The notes under the pieces were generated by a model. The model did no database searches. It had not been told where the DNA came from and worked only from the letters and a program-made list of their open reading frames with translations. From an uncultured Opitutia bacterium (GTDB lineage Bacteria; Verrucomicrobiota; Verrucomicrobiia; Opitutales; Opitutaceae), in the NCBI GenBank assembly GCA_903872425.1, contig CAIQKQ010000109.1:34810-98809 (forward strand): a DNA stretch of 64,000 bases, written 5' to 3'. The translations under genes and the position numbers were made by a program. Of the stretch, positions 8,423 to 19,015 are shown piece by piece; positions within the stretch are counted from its first letter, which is position 1, and the number at the start of each line of letters is the position of its first letter.

Positions 8423-8473
8423 GGAACCGAAATCGCTAGCCATGCCGCCAAGGAAAGCAATACAACCGTGGCC

Positions 8474-9463
8474 ATGAATGTCCTCGTCGTTGGAGGCGCC
8501 GGTTATATCGGCAGCCATTGCGTCCGTCAGCTCACTGCCGCCGGCCACCGTCCGGTGGTGGCCGACAACCTCGTCTTCGGCCACCGCGCCGCGGTCGCGG
8601 AGGACGTGCCATTCTACAGTGTGAACCTCGGCAATGAGAGCGAGATCGGCAAAATCCTTCGCAAAGAAAAAATCGAGCTCGTCATGCACTTCGCCGCCTA
8701 CGCCTACGTCGGCGAGAGCGTGACCGACCCGCTCAAGTATTATTTCAATAACGTCGCTGCCCCACTCCACCTCCTGCGCTGCATGATTGGCTCCGGCGTG
8801 AAAAAATTTGTCTTCTCCTCGTCGTGCGCGACCTACGGCATCCCGGCGACGATGCCCATTACCGAAGCCGATCCGCAGTCGCCCATCAACCCCTATGGTC
8901 AGACGAAACTGGACGTCGAAAACGCGCTCAAAGCCTTTGCCGTCGCCTACGGCCTGAGCTTCGCTGCCTTCCGCTACTTTAATGCCGCCGGCGCCGCCGA
9001 GGACGGCGGTATCGGCGAAGATCACACGCCCGAGACTCACCTCATTCCGCTCGCCATTGACGCCGCCGCGGGCCGCCGCCCGCCGCTCCAAGTTTTCGGC
9101 AATGATTACCCCACACCCGACGGCACCTGCCTGCGCGACTATGTGCATGTCGACGACCTCAGCCGCGCACACATCGCGGTATTCGAAAAACTCACCACGC
9201 CCGGCACGCAGCTTTTCTACAACCTCGGCACTGGCACCCCCACCTCCGTCCTCGAAGTCATCCGCGCCGTGGAAAAAATTACCGGTAAACCCGTGCCGCA
9301 CGCCTTCGCGCCACGCCGCGCTGGCGACCCGCCCGCGCTTTACGCCGACTCATCGAAGGCGCAGCGGGAGCTCGGCTGGACGATTCAGTTCCCCGACATT
9401 GAGTCAATCGTGGCGACCGCGTGGAAATGGCACGAGTCGCGCCCCGGCGGCTTCAAGCCGTGA
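8474..9463 (+). CDS. galE: UDP-glucose 4-epimerase
   Basis: 329 residues from the ATG at 8474. An extended short-chain dehydrogenase fold with the NAD motif GGAGYIG (7-13), Ser116-118 in SSSCATYG and the catalytic Tyr141/Lys145 of YGQTK. GalE-specific blocks FRYFNAAGA, GTCLRDYVHVDDL and YNLGTGTPTSVLEVI follow. It interconverts UDP-glucose and UDP-galactose for envelope sugars and galactose use. It is transcribed divergently from the ketosynthase. The leader has no Shine-Dalgarno motif. Confidence 0.95.
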   Translation: MNVLVVGGAGYIGSHCVRQLTAAGHRPVVADNLVFGHRAAVAEDVPFYSVNLGNESEIGKILRKEKIELVMHFAAYAYVGESVTDPLKYYFNNVAAPLHLLRCMIGSGVKKFVFSSSCATYGIPATMPITEADPQSPINPYGQTKLDVENALKAFAVAYGLSFAAFRYFNAAGAAEDGGIGEDHTPETHLIPLAIDAAAGRRPPLQVFGNDYPTPDGTCLRDYVHVDDLSRAHIAVFEKLTTPGTQLFYNLGTGTPTSVLEVIRAVEKITGKPVPHAFAPRRAGDPPALYADSSKAQRELGWTIQFPDIESIVATAWKWHESRPGGFKP

Positions 9464-9518
9464 GCTTCATTTCGTCGCCCTACGAGTGATCGCAGGAAAT
9501 GCTTGCTCGGTTTCCTGA

Positions 9519-10445
9519 TTATTTTTTCGCCAACGCGGCTTCGGCCGCAGCGCGCATTGTGCCAACGGGAATGGTGGCTCCGCCGCTCCAGAGTTCCAGC
9601 GACTTCGCGCCTTGGTGGACAAGCATCGAGAGGCCGTTGGCGTGCGGGAGTCCGAGTTCTCCGGCTGTGCGAAGCAGTGGCGTGAGCGGCGGGTTGTAGA
9701 TCATGTCGAACACGGCGGCTGGGCGCGGCAGCGCGGCGAGGTCCACGGGGGACGCGTCTTTTGCACGGAGACCGGAGCTGGTGGCGTTGATTACAAGAGT
9801 GTGCACGGGGAGGCCGCCGTGTCCACGCGCGGCGAGCTCGTCGAGCGTCAGGCCGTAGAGCGGGATATTCGCGGCGACGGCGAGGGGTGAGAGGTGCGCG
9901 AGGAGGGTGTCCAGGTGCGAACGCGTGCGGTTGGCAATCCAGAGGGTGGCAACTTTGCGGGCGAGACACTCGATGGCAGCCCCACGTGCGGCCCCGCCCG
10001 CCCCGACGAGGAGAACCGTCGCGCCCGCGAGGTCGCGGCGCAGCTCTTCGTGGACGGCGGCGGCGAGGCCGTGGCCATCGGTGTTAAAGCCGTGCCAGCC
10101 ATCAGCGGTACGGAAGAGGGTATTGACCGCTCCGACCGGCTGGGCGGCGGCGTCCACGGTGGCAACGTGATCATAGGCGAGCACTTTGTGCGGGACGGTG
10201 AGGTTGAGGCCGTGAAAATTTTTCTTGTGGAAAAGTTTGAGTGCCCGCGGGAGGTCATCGGGCGGCACGTCAAAACGAAAATAACGCCAGTGAGCAAAGA
10301 GGGGATTACGCGCAGCGAGGCGCGCGAGCGCGGCGTTGTGCATCGGCGGGCTGACCGAATGCGCGACCGGGTGGCCGACAACCGCGAGGGCCGTGCCCGT
10401 GAAGGACCAGTTGGCGAGGTCGGCGAGAGTGTGGACGGAATCCAT
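9519..10445 (-). CDS. aroE: Shikimate dehydrogenase
   Basis: 308 residues from the ATG at 10445 (MDSVHTLADLANWSFTG). Substrate-binding SVSPPMHNAAL and the catalytic Lys87 in NLTVPHK are present, with Asp123 in GFNTDGHG. The nucleotide-binding loop GAGGAARG is at 148-155. It reduces 3-dehydroshikimate to shikimate with NADPH in aromatic amino-acid synthesis. About 20 residues of extra sequence precede the usual AVVGHPV start; the methionine is still the most plausible because upstream sequence is not conserved. Its end lies 55 bp from the end of galE (convergent). Confidence 0.94.
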   Translation of the reverse strand: MDSVHTLADLANWSFTGTALAVVGHPVAHSVSPPMHNAALARLAARNPLFAHWRYFRFDVPPDDLPRALKLFHKKNFHGLNLTVPHKVLAYDHVATVDAAAQPVGAVNTLFRTADGWHGFNTDGHGLAAAVHEELRRDLAGATVLLVGAGGAARGAAIECLARKVATLWIANRTRSHLDTLLAHLSPLAVAANIPLYGLTLDELAARGHGGLPVHTLVINATSSGLRAKDASPVDLAALPRPAAVFDMIYNPPLTPLLRTAGELGLPHANGLSMLVHQGAKSLELWSGGATIPVGTMRAAAEAALAKK

Positions 10446-10560
10446 CGTCAAATGCGAAAAAATGCGAAGCGTTACGTGACGCAGGAAGGAGAAGGGAGAA
10501 TAGAGCGGGGGGAAAGGAAAACCTTCTCCATGTTCCTTTTCCCAGTATGGTCCCGCGTCA

Positions 10561-11295
10561 TCAGCCGCGCACGCCGAAGAGCGCGGTGCCGATGCGCACG
10601 AGGGTGCTGCCGGCGGCAACCGCCGCCTCAAGGTCACCGCTCATGCCCATCGAAAGCTCGCGAAGCGACGTGCCATAACGGGCGGTAAGGGTATCGCGCA
10701 GTTCGCGAAGATTCCCAAACGTGCGCGCGGCGTGCGCGGCGGTTTCGACAGGTGTCGCGCCGAGCGGGGCGATGGCCATCAGCCCGTCCACGCGGAGATG
10801 ATTACATGCGAGCGCGGCCTCAAGGAGCTGGGGCGCGATGGCGAGAGCGGCCCCAAATTTCGCCGGGTCGTTGCCCGCGTTGATTTGGAGAAGCACGGGC
10901 AACTGCTTGCCCAACTCACCTGCGGCGCGATTGAGGTGACGGAGGAGTTTCTCGCTGTCCACGCTTTGGACCCGGTCAAAGTGGGCGGCGGCGAGTATGG
11001 CTTTGTTGGTCTGCAGGTGGCCGATGAGTTCCCACGCCAGCCGCTCAATCCCATGCACCGCAGGATCAGCCGCGGCGCGTTTGGCTACGCCCTCTTGCAC
11101 ACGGTTCTCGCCCACGGCGCGCAGGCCGGCACGTGCGACGGCCTCAGCCGCGACGGGCGGGTGATTTTTAGTCACGGGCAAAATTTCCACGCTCGCGGGG
11201 TCGCGCCCCGTGCTGCGGCACGCGGCGGCGACACGCGCGCGCACTGTGGCGAGACGGGAGGAAAAATCCGAATAATTGTCAGACGGGACGAGCAT
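10561..11295 (-). CDS. YggS/PROSC-family PLP homeostasis protein
   Basis: 244 residues of the alanine-racemase-like TIM-barrel family that binds pyridoxal phosphate. Lys43 in VTKNHPP is the Schiff-base Lys. GENRVQEG, WELIGHLQTNKA, LLQIN and the late ELSMGMSGDLEAAVAAGSTLVRIGTALFG signature are all conserved. The family buffers free PLP and has no known catalytic turnover. It is upstream of aroE on the same strand with a 115-bp gap, and divergent from the LysR gene with 59 bp between starts. Confidence 0.93.
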   Translation of the reverse strand: MLVPSDNYSDFSSRLATVRARVAAACRSTGRDPASVEILPVTKNHPPVAAEAVARAGLRAVGENRVQEGVAKRAAADPAVHGIERLAWELIGHLQTNKAILAAAHFDRVQSVDSEKLLRHLNRAAGELGKQLPVLLQINAGNDPAKFGAALAIAPQLLEAALACNHLRVDGLMAIAPLGATPVETAAHAARTFGNLRELRDTLTARYGTSLRELSMGMSGDLEAAVAAGSTLVRIGTALFGVRG

Positions 11296-11354
11296 GGAAT
11301 TGGGCTGGCGGCGGCTGGCCGGGCGATTTAACGTGCCCTTACATTACCTGAGCC

Positions 11355-12257
11355 ATGCAAATCGAAAATCTTAAAATTTTTGCCGACCTCGTCGAGACGA
11401 AGAGCTTCTCGAAGGCGGCGAAGTTAAACGGCATCACGCAATCCGCTGTGAGCCAGCAGGCGCGCATGATGGAGCGGACGTTCAAGGCGCTGCTCATTGA
11501 CCGCAGCCAAAAACAGTTTCACCTCACCCGCGAGGGTACGCGGGTCTATGAGACGGCTAAAGAGATTCTGCATAACTATGATACCCTCCTCAGCGGTTTG
11601 CAGGAAATGAAGAAGGTCATTAGTGGATCCATCCGCATCGCGACCATTTATTCCATCGGCTTGCACGAGTTGCCGCCCTATATCAAGCGGCTGCTGCAGG
11701 ACTATCCATCGGTCAATGTGCGGGTCGAGTATCGCCGCTCAAACCTCGTCTACGAGGACATCCTGCACAACGCGGTGGACTTCGGCCTCGTAGCGTTTCC
11801 CGTCAAGATGCGGCAGCTTGAGATCATCCCGTTCCGCGAGGACCGACTCGTCCTCATCACGCATCCGAAGCATCCGCTCGCGGCCCGCACCGAGGTGGAG
11901 ATCTCCGACATGGCTGGGCAAAAGTTCATCAGCTTCGACCCAGACATCCCGACGCGGAAGGCCGTAGACCAGATTCTACGCGACCACAAGCTGGAGATTG
12001 AGCCGGTGATGGAATTTGACAACATTGAGACGGTAAAACGCGCGGTCGAGATTGACCACGGCATTGCCATCGTCCCGCAGGCCACCGTGCGACAGGAGGC
12101 CAAACAGGGGACACTCGCCGTACGGCCGTTCAAGGGCGGAGGGCTCACTCGCCCGCTCGCCATCATGCACCGCAAAGGCCGTGTGCTCACGCCGGCGATG
12201 AAAAAATTCGTGGACATCTTAGTGAAAGGCCTGCCCGGCGAGGCGGGTGAAACATGA
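11355..12257 (+). CDS. LysR-family transcriptional regulator
   Basis: 300 residues. The N-terminal winged helix-turn-helix (about 1-60) reads MQIENLKIFADLVETKSFSKAAKLNGITQSAVSQQ, and a type-2 periplasmic-binding-like effector domain follows from about 90. The effector part has the LPPYIKRLLQDYPSVNVRVEYRRS pattern of the CysB/CysL-like group. The stop overlaps the start of the TlpA-like gene in ATGA, so the two are probably translated together. The short divergent gap to the YggS-type gene is a natural place for its operator. The effector is not predictable. Confidence 0.93.
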   Translation: MQIENLKIFADLVETKSFSKAAKLNGITQSAVSQQARMMERTFKALLIDRSQKQFHLTREGTRVYETAKEILHNYDTLLSGLQEMKKVISGSIRIATIYSIGLHELPPYIKRLLQDYPSVNVRVEYRRSNLVYEDILHNAVDFGLVAFPVKMRQLEIIPFREDRLVLITHPKHPLAARTEVEISDMAGQKFISFDPDIPTRKAVDQILRDHKLEIEPVMEFDNIETVKRAVEIDHGIAIVPQATVRQEAKQGTLAVRPFKGGGLTRPLAIMHRKGRVLTPAMKKFVDILVKGLPGEAGET

Positions 12258-12826
12258 GATGGGCTTGGCTCTTCCTCGCGGCCTGCGCAATCGGTGCGCT
12301 CGTTTCTTTCTGGCCGCGCAGCCCGGTTGCGCCGTTCACCGGCACGTTACCCGTCTTGGCCACCGCTCCGACTTGGACGTTGCACGATGTGGACGGCCGC
12401 GACGTGCGCGCTGAAGACTTCAAGGGCAAGGTCGTGATCGTAGATTTTTGGGCGACCTGGTGCGAGCCGTGCCGTAAGGAAATCCCTAATTACATCGCGC
12501 TCCAGAAAAAGTATGCGGCGCAAGGACTGGTTGTGTTGGGTATTTCTGTCGACACCATCGGTGCGGCGGCGGTGAAACGGTTTGGCGAAGCGCAAATGAT
12601 CAACTACCCGCTACTAATGGCCGATGACGTGACGGTGAAGGCGTTCGGGGGTATCGAGGGCATTCCCTCAACGTTCCTCATGGATCGCGCAGGCCGCGTG
12701 CGCCATCAAAAAATCGGCGTGGTCGATGCCTCGTGGTATGAGAGCCTGGTCGCGACCGTGCTCAAGGAATCTACCCCGGGGGTCGTCATGCCCGCCCTAC
12801 CCCAACCGCTGCCGGCCGCCCGCTGA
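12254..12826 (+). CDS. TlpA/ResA-like membrane-anchored thioredoxin
   Basis: 190 residues. An N-terminal hydrophobic segment (3-20) acts as signal or membrane anchor and places the domain outside the cytoplasm. The redox site WCEPC has its cysteines at 70 and 73, and the cis-Pro follows in GIPSTFLMDRAG. WCEPC is typical of TlpA/ResA/CcmG proteins that reduce disulfides in periplasmic targets such as apocytochromes. No cytochrome maturation genes are adjacent. It is coupled to the preceding LysR gene by a 4-bp overlap and followed 24 bp later by a pseudouridine synthase. A Pro-rich C-terminus ends the protein. Confidence 0.9.
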   Translation: MRWAWLFLAACAIGALVSFWPRSPVAPFTGTLPVLATAPTWTLHDVDGRDVRAEDFKGKVVIVDFWATWCEPCRKEIPNYIALQKKYAAQGLVVLGISVDTIGAAAVKRFGEAQMINYPLLMADDVTVKAFGGIEGIPSTFLMDRAGRVRHQKIGVVDASWYESLVATVLKESTPGVVMPALPQPLPAAR

Positions 12827-12850
12827 GTCGACGGGCCTAGCCAAGCCGCC

Positions 12851-13678
12851 ATGCAACTGCCACCCATCCTGCACGAGGACGACGCTCTGATCGCGTTCGA
12901 CAAACCGCCCGGCCTACCGATCACCGTCGAGCGTGGCCGGAGTGTCGGCGGCATCTCCAACGAAAATCTCCTGCGACTTGTCCGGGAAAAATTTGGCTAC
13001 GGAGTAGCCAGCGTTCACCGCCTCGACTCCGCCGTGAGCGGCGTGCTGCTCTGCGCGAAGACCAAGCGGGCACTGGATTTCCTCAGCGGACAGTTCCAAG
13101 GCAAGACCACACAAAAAAAATACCACGCTCTGGTCGCCGTGCAGCCACCGGAGCGGCTGGCGGCCGTACTCGCTCCCGAGCGCACCGCGACCGGCGCGTT
13201 GCCCGAAACCTTTACGGTCGAACTGTCGCTTGAGGAGGATGAGCACCAGCAAGGCCGGATGCACGTTTTCAGCCACCGCGGCGGCCGGCCAGCGACCACC
13301 GAGTTTAGAGTCTTGGAAAATTTCGGCCCCTTCGCGTGGGTCGAATGTTGCGCGCTCACCAGCCGTACGCACCAAGAGCGCGCACACCTCGCCGCCGCCG
13401 GCGCACCGGTGCTAAACGACGCGCTCTACGGCGAACCTGACCTCGAATTGCGTCTCTCCGCGCTCAAACGCGGCTACAAAGGCCGGGATGACGAGCAGCC
13501 TCTCATTCGTCGCCTCGCGCTCCACGCCAGTTCGCTGACGGTGAAACACCCGACGACGGAGACACTGCTAACCATCACCGCACCGCTGCCGAACGAGTTT
13601 GAAGTGGCGCTGAAATATTTGCGTAAATTTTCTGTGGGCACCAGGAAGGGTGCCGCCGCGGGCCACGCCAGAAGGTAA
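12851..13678 (+). CDS. RluA-family RNA pseudouridine synthase
   Basis: 275 residues without an N-terminal S4 domain. The catalytic Asp59 lies in the HRLDSAVSG motif. FDKPPGLPIT (residues 16-25), KKYHALV and the TSRTHQERAHLAAAGAPVLNDALYG block are typical of RluA/RluC/TruC-like enzymes, which isomerise uridine in rRNA or tRNA. The RTHQIR block is changed to RTHQER. Convergent with the DEAD-box helicase gene, with 42 bp between the stops and no evident terminator. Confidence 0.9.
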   Translation: MQLPPILHEDDALIAFDKPPGLPITVERGRSVGGISNENLLRLVREKFGYGVASVHRLDSAVSGVLLCAKTKRALDFLSGQFQGKTTQKKYHALVAVQPPERLAAVLAPERTATGALPETFTVELSLEEDEHQQGRMHVFSHRGGRPATTEFRVLENFGPFAWVECCALTSRTHQERAHLAAAGAPVLNDALYGEPDLELRLSALKRGYKGRDDEQPLIRRLALHASSLTVKHPTTETLLTITAPLPNEFEVALKYLRKFSVGTRKGAAAGHARR

Positions 13679-13720
13679 ATTTCCACCCGGCCAACTCCAA
13701 GCGGCTCCGTTGCGCCGCCT

Positions 13721-15643
13721 TTACGCCAGCGCCGGCGCGAGTGACACGTCCTTGAGCTTAATACCGGCGAGCTTCTTCACGATGAACTCAGCCTCACCAC
13801 TCGCCACATCGGCCAGCGTGTGATCCTCGTGGATGTCAATCGCACCGACGACACCGGCGGGTAGCCGGGTGACGCCGGCAATCTTGCCAACAATGTCTGC
13901 GGGAGTGATGAGCTGCGCCCGGCCAACGTTGAGCCGCACGACCGTCATACCTGGCTCGCGACCAGTGCGCGGCTTGCGCTCGTATTTGGGTTTACGCGCG
14001 GGCGGAGCGACCGCCACATCGGTCTCAGCTTGTTTGCTGGTGCTGGGAGGGACGGCTGGAGCCGTGTCGGCGACCTGGCTAGCCGTTGGCGCAACGATGG
14101 GTGGCCGCATTTTTTTCGCCACCCATGCGGGCGCACCCGGCGGGATCGCGGACTTACCCGCTTCGGCTTTAGCTGCCGTCTTCAGCGCCACGGCATGCGG
14201 CGGTGGGCCACCGTAGCGCGGCTTGGGGCGTGCGTCCGGCGCGGTCGGGTCGGGCGCGGTACGCGCGAGCGGCGCAAGGGGAGCCGTCGGTTTGCCCGGC
14301 GCGACAGCAGTCTGGCCTGCCGCACCCGCCGGTTTTGCCGCGGCGGACGCGCCCGTTCCGCCTTGCAGCATATGGATAAGGGCGGAGCTAATATCTGTGC
14401 TCGCGTAGCCTTGGTCGAGTAGGCGGTCGATCATGCGGTCATGCGGCTTGAAGTTTTTCGCTTCCAGCGTGGCGCGGATTTTTTCGAAAAACACGTTCGC
14501 GCGCGCCTCGTCCACCTGATCGAGCGAGGGAATGCGCTCGCGACGGATGTCGAGCCTCGCCCAGCGCACCATGCTCTGCAATTTATAGATCTCTTGCCCG
14601 CTCACGAATGTAAAGGCGCGACCCGACTTGCCCGCCCGGCCGGTGCGGCCGATACGGTGTGTATAGTCCTCGGCGTCATTGGGCAGATCAAAATTAAACA
14701 CCACCTCTAGGTCGTCCACATCCAGACCGCGCGCGGCCACATCGGTCGCGACCAGAAACTCAAATTTCCGCTCACGAAACTTTTGCATCACGCGGTCGCG
14801 CTGTGCCTGGGTGATGTCACCGTGCAGCCGGTCGGTCATGTAGCCGCGCGCGTGCAGGTGCTCGTCCAACTCGTCCACCATGATCTTCGTGCTGCAAAAA
14901 ATGATGCCGTAGCGAAAGTCATGCACATCAATCAACCGCGTGAGCGCCTCGATTTTCGAGCGGCGATCCACCTCGAAATAAATCTGCTCCACCAGCGGTG
15001 CGTTTTGCGCGACCGACTCGATCTTGATCCAGGCCGGATCCTTCGAGTAGCGACTGATCAGATCTTGAATGGCGCGCGGGATTGTCGCCGAGAAAAACGC
15101 TAATTGCCGCGTGGTCGGGACCGCTTTGAGGATTTTCTCGATGTCGTCACGAAAGCCCATGTCGAGCATTCGGTCCGTCTCATCGAGGACGACGAGTTTC
15201 AGTTGGTCGAGCCGCAACGTGCCGCGCTCCATGTGATCCATCACACGGCCGGGCGTGCCGATAACCACCTGCGCGCCAGCGGCCAGCGCACGAAACTGCC
15301 GCTCGTAGCTTTGCCCACCATAGATCGGCACGGCGGAAAGGCCGCGTTTGAAAAATGAGAGCTTGCCGACCTCCTCGGCGACTTGCACCGCCAGTTCACG
15401 CGTCGGACAGAGGATAAGCACCTGCGCCGCACGTAGCTTCATGTCCACGCGCTCGATGGCCGGGAGTGCGAACGCGGCCGTTTTGCCCGAACCGGTAGAA
15501 GATTGGCCCACGACATCGCGACCCGCGAGGATCGCGGGGATGACGGCGGTTTGGATGGGCGAGGCCTCCTCAAAACCCATCTTGGCGACAGCCTTGAGGG
15601 CGTCAGGTGAGAGTCCGAGCGCGGCAAACGGAAGTTTTTCCAT
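13721..15643 (-). CDS. DEAD-box ATP-dependent RNA helicase with DbpA-type C-terminal domain
   Basis: 640 residues. Helicase motifs in order: SSTGSGKT (48-55), PTRELA, TPGR, DETD (154-157, in place of DEAD), SAT (185-187) and HRIGRTGRAGKSG. A linker of about 110 residues rich in Ala/Pro/Lys (about 445-560) follows. The last 75 residues (MTVVRLNVGRAQLITPADIV...IDIHEDHTLADV) form a DbpA/CsdA-like RNA-binding domain. Proteins of this design remodel rRNA or mRNA structure, often in ribosome assembly or cold response. DETD is a known conservative variant compatible with ATP hydrolysis. Confidence 0.93.
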   Translation of the reverse strand: MEKLPFAALGLSPDALKAVAKMGFEEASPIQTAVIPAILAGRDVVGQSSTGSGKTAAFALPAIERVDMKLRAAQVLILCPTRELAVQVAEEVGKLSFFKRGLSAVPIYGGQSYERQFRALAAGAQVVIGTPGRVMDHMERGTLRLDQLKLVVLDETDRMLDMGFRDDIEKILKAVPTTRQLAFFSATIPRAIQDLISRYSKDPAWIKIESVAQNAPLVEQIYFEVDRRSKIEALTRLIDVHDFRYGIIFCSTKIMVDELDEHLHARGYMTDRLHGDITQAQRDRVMQKFRERKFEFLVATDVAARGLDVDDLEVVFNFDLPNDAEDYTHRIGRTGRAGKSGRAFTFVSGQEIYKLQSMVRWARLDIRRERIPSLDQVDEARANVFFEKIRATLEAKNFKPHDRMIDRLLDQGYASTDISSALIHMLQGGTGASAAAKPAGAAGQTAVAPGKPTAPLAPLARTAPDPTAPDARPKPRYGGPPPHAVALKTAAKAEAGKSAIPPGAPAWVAKKMRPPIVAPTASQVADTAPAVPPSTSKQAETDVAVAPPARKPKYERKPRTGREPGMTVVRLNVGRAQLITPADIVGKIAGVTRLPAGVVGAIDIHEDHTLADVASGEAEFIVKKLAGIKLKDVSLAPALA

Positions 15644-15933
15644 GCGGCACGATGCAGTTTAGGTGGGCACGTGGCGAGCCTCATTCCTTTCGCAACGTCA
15701 AATGTCGTTAATCTCCTTTAGCGTGTTCTTGCGCCGAGTCTTTGCAATTGCTCCGGTGACTACCTTGATTCGTGGATACGAGGGGTGCCGTACAAAGGGC
15801 ATGCTCTTTGGTCGCCGCCACAGATCGCGGCCAGTACGCAATGCTTGCCGTCTCAGAATTTATTGCGACGTTCTGCAATCCTACGAGGCGCCACCGCTTG
15901 CTCGGTTGGGCGACCTTGCCTTACACTTCTCCC

Positions 15934-16824
15934 ATGCGCCGCATCCTGCTCATTGACGACGACCGCCTGCAGTTCGTGCTGACGCGGGCACAGTTCGCAC
16001 AGTTCCGAGGTGAACCGTTTGCCCTCGACTACGCTGCTAGTTACGAGGATGGCCTAGCACAACTACTCGCCGGCGGCCACGCGGCATGCCTGCTCGACTA
16101 CCAGCTTGGCCCGCGCGACGGTTTGGCCCTCATCCGCGAGGCCGTCGCAAGCGGTTGCCGCACGCCGATCATATTTCTCACCGCCGAGACTTCCGACAGC
16201 GTGGACACGGCCGCGATGAACGCCGGCGCGCTCGACTACCTCGTGAAAGGCGAGCTCAACCCCGCCGCCCTCGAACGCTCGCTCCGTTACGCGCTCAAAC
16301 TCGGCGATACGCTGGGGCAGCTCCACCGCCTCGCCACGCACGACGGTCTCACCGGCCTGCTCAACCGCCGCGAGTTCGACCGCCTACTCGCCGAGGAAAC
16401 CGAGCGCGCCGCGCGGTTTGGCCGCCCGCTCGCCCTCGCGCTTTTCGACCTCGACCATTTCAAATCCGTCAACGACACCCACGGCCACCCGGCCGGTGAC
16501 GCCGTACTGCGCGCGGCCGCCGCGCGACTCGCGGCTGGGCTACGCGCAGTGGACCGACTCGCGCGCTTCGGCGGCGAGGAGTTCGCCGCGCTGCTCGTGG
16601 AAACTCCGCCGGCCGCTGCACTCGAAACCGCTCAACGCCTCGTCGCCACCATACGCAGCGAACCCATCGTACTTCCCGACGGTAGCACGCTGCGGCTCAC
16701 CGTGAGCGCCGGCGTGGCCGCATTGCCTGCGCACGCCGCCGATGCTCCCGGCCTCATCCATGCCGCCGACACCGCGCTCTACGCTGCGAAACACGCCGGT
16801 CGCGACCGCGCCTTGCTGGCCTAG
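15934..16824 (+). CDS. Response regulator with GGDEF diguanylate cyclase domain
   Basis: 296 residues from the ATG at 15934 (MRRILLIDDDRLQFVL), the canonical receiver start; the frame is open upstream to 15772. The receiver has the acidic triad DDD at 8-10, phospho-acceptor Asp55 and Lys105. The output domain carries GGEEF at 213-217 and an RxxD inhibitory site (RAVD, 204-207), so it should make cyclic di-GMP and be product-inhibited. This is a PleD/WspR-like arrangement. No kinase gene is adjacent, so the partner is unknown. Upstream is a 290-bp gap to the divergent helicase start. Confidence 0.94.
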   Translation: MRRILLIDDDRLQFVLTRAQFAQFRGEPFALDYAASYEDGLAQLLAGGHAACLLDYQLGPRDGLALIREAVASGCRTPIIFLTAETSDSVDTAAMNAGALDYLVKGELNPAALERSLRYALKLGDTLGQLHRLATHDGLTGLLNRREFDRLLAEETERAARFGRPLALALFDLDHFKSVNDTHGHPAGDAVLRAAAARLAAGLRAVDRLARFGGEEFAALLVETPPAAALETAQRLVATIRSEPIVLPDGSTLRLTVSAGVAALPAHAADAPGLIHAADTALYAAKHAGRDRALLA

Positions 16825-16924
16825 GACGGCGCTCGACGCCACCCGTGCGAGCGCATCTGCGAATGCCAGCGCCAACTTATCCGTGTACGTCAAAGACTAA
16901 TTTTTCTGGTTTCCTAGCTTTTGA

Positions 16925-18361
<1,437 letters not shown>

Positions 18362-18392
18362 ATGTGGTAGCCCCCACGCCTTTATCCTCACC

Positions 18393-18422
18393 AAAGCCGG
18401 GCCATGCGCCCGGCTTTTTTTT
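18393..18422 (+). terminator. Intrinsic terminator of eno
   Basis: A 9-bp perfect stem (AAGCCGGGC at 18394-18402 with GCCCGGCTT at 18408-18416) and a 5-base loop are followed by a run of T. It ends the enolase transcript and also faces the stop of the minus-strand receiver gene, which ends at 18431. Confidence 0.92.
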
Positions 18423-18430
18423 GCACCCCA

Positions 18431-18826
18431 TCAGCCGCTCGGCGAAGCCGACGGATCATCTGCGAAAATCTTGCTCAATTCTTCCAGCATTTGCGGTGGC
18501 GGGAGGTCTTTACGGATAAAGCCATCCGCCCCGGCCTCGACGACGGCGCGAATCGTGGAGGTCAGCGCGTCGGCGCTCATCACGATCACATAGGTGTCCG
18601 CATCGTGCGCCCGGATCTCCCTGAGAAAGTCGAGCCCGTTACCTCCGGGCATGTTGAGGTCCAGCGTGACCAACTCGGGCTTGAATGCGGCGAGTTGTTC
18701 GCGCGCCAAGGCGATGTTGGATGCCTCGTAGGTTTTCGCCACGCCAAACTTCTTGAGCAGCATCTTAAGGTAGATGCGGATGTGATTCTCATCGTCAATG
18801 ATGAGGGCGCTCGCGGGAATGCTCAT
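18431..18826 (-). CDS. Single-domain response regulator (CheY-like)
   Basis: 131 residues from the ATG at 18826 (MSIPASALIIDDENHIRIYL). Asp11/Asp12, phospho-acceptor Asp56 in LVTLDLNMPGGNG, Ser84 in IVMSADAL and Lys106 make a complete receiver. There is no output domain. Such proteins act by binding a partner, as CheY or Spo0F do. No kinase or flagellar gene is close. It is convergent with eno across the terminator. Confidence 0.92.
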   Translation of the reverse strand: MSIPASALIIDDENHIRIYLKMLLKKFGVAKTYEASNIALAREQLAAFKPELVTLDLNMPGGNGLDFLREIRAHDADTYVIVMSADALTSTIRAVVEAGADGFIRKDLPPPQMLEELSKIFADDPSASPSG

Positions 18827-18902
18827 ACGTCGACAGCTTGGCCATCCCGCCCCGCCGCGCAAGCCCGCAGCGAAAAAGAACCCGTCGCCAAGCTAGTTTG
18901 AA

Positions 18903-18990
18903 GCAGGATACCAAGAAACCAAGGATCAGAATATGCCTCTCATTTTTCGCTGTTTGGCGCTGAGTTTTTCATGGCTTCTTGGCTTCCTGC
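18903..18990. repeat. Inverted-repeat element, 88 bp
   Basis: The left arm (18903-18925, beginning GCAGGATACCAAGAAACCAA) is complementary at about 18 of 22 positions to the right arm (18969-18990, ending GGCTTCTTGGCTTCCTGC). It lies between two minus-strand genes, the RlmI-like methyltransferase and the receiver. It has no coding content and looks like a dispersed palindromic element. Confidence 0.6.
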
Positions 18991-19015
18991 TTCACCCCCC
19001 AACCTGCTTCGCCCT

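Noticed and set aside
8423-9301. Upstream extension of the FabF-like reading frame
   Set aside because: It lies opposite galE and has no ketosynthase similarity; the ATG at 8422 gives the canonical start.
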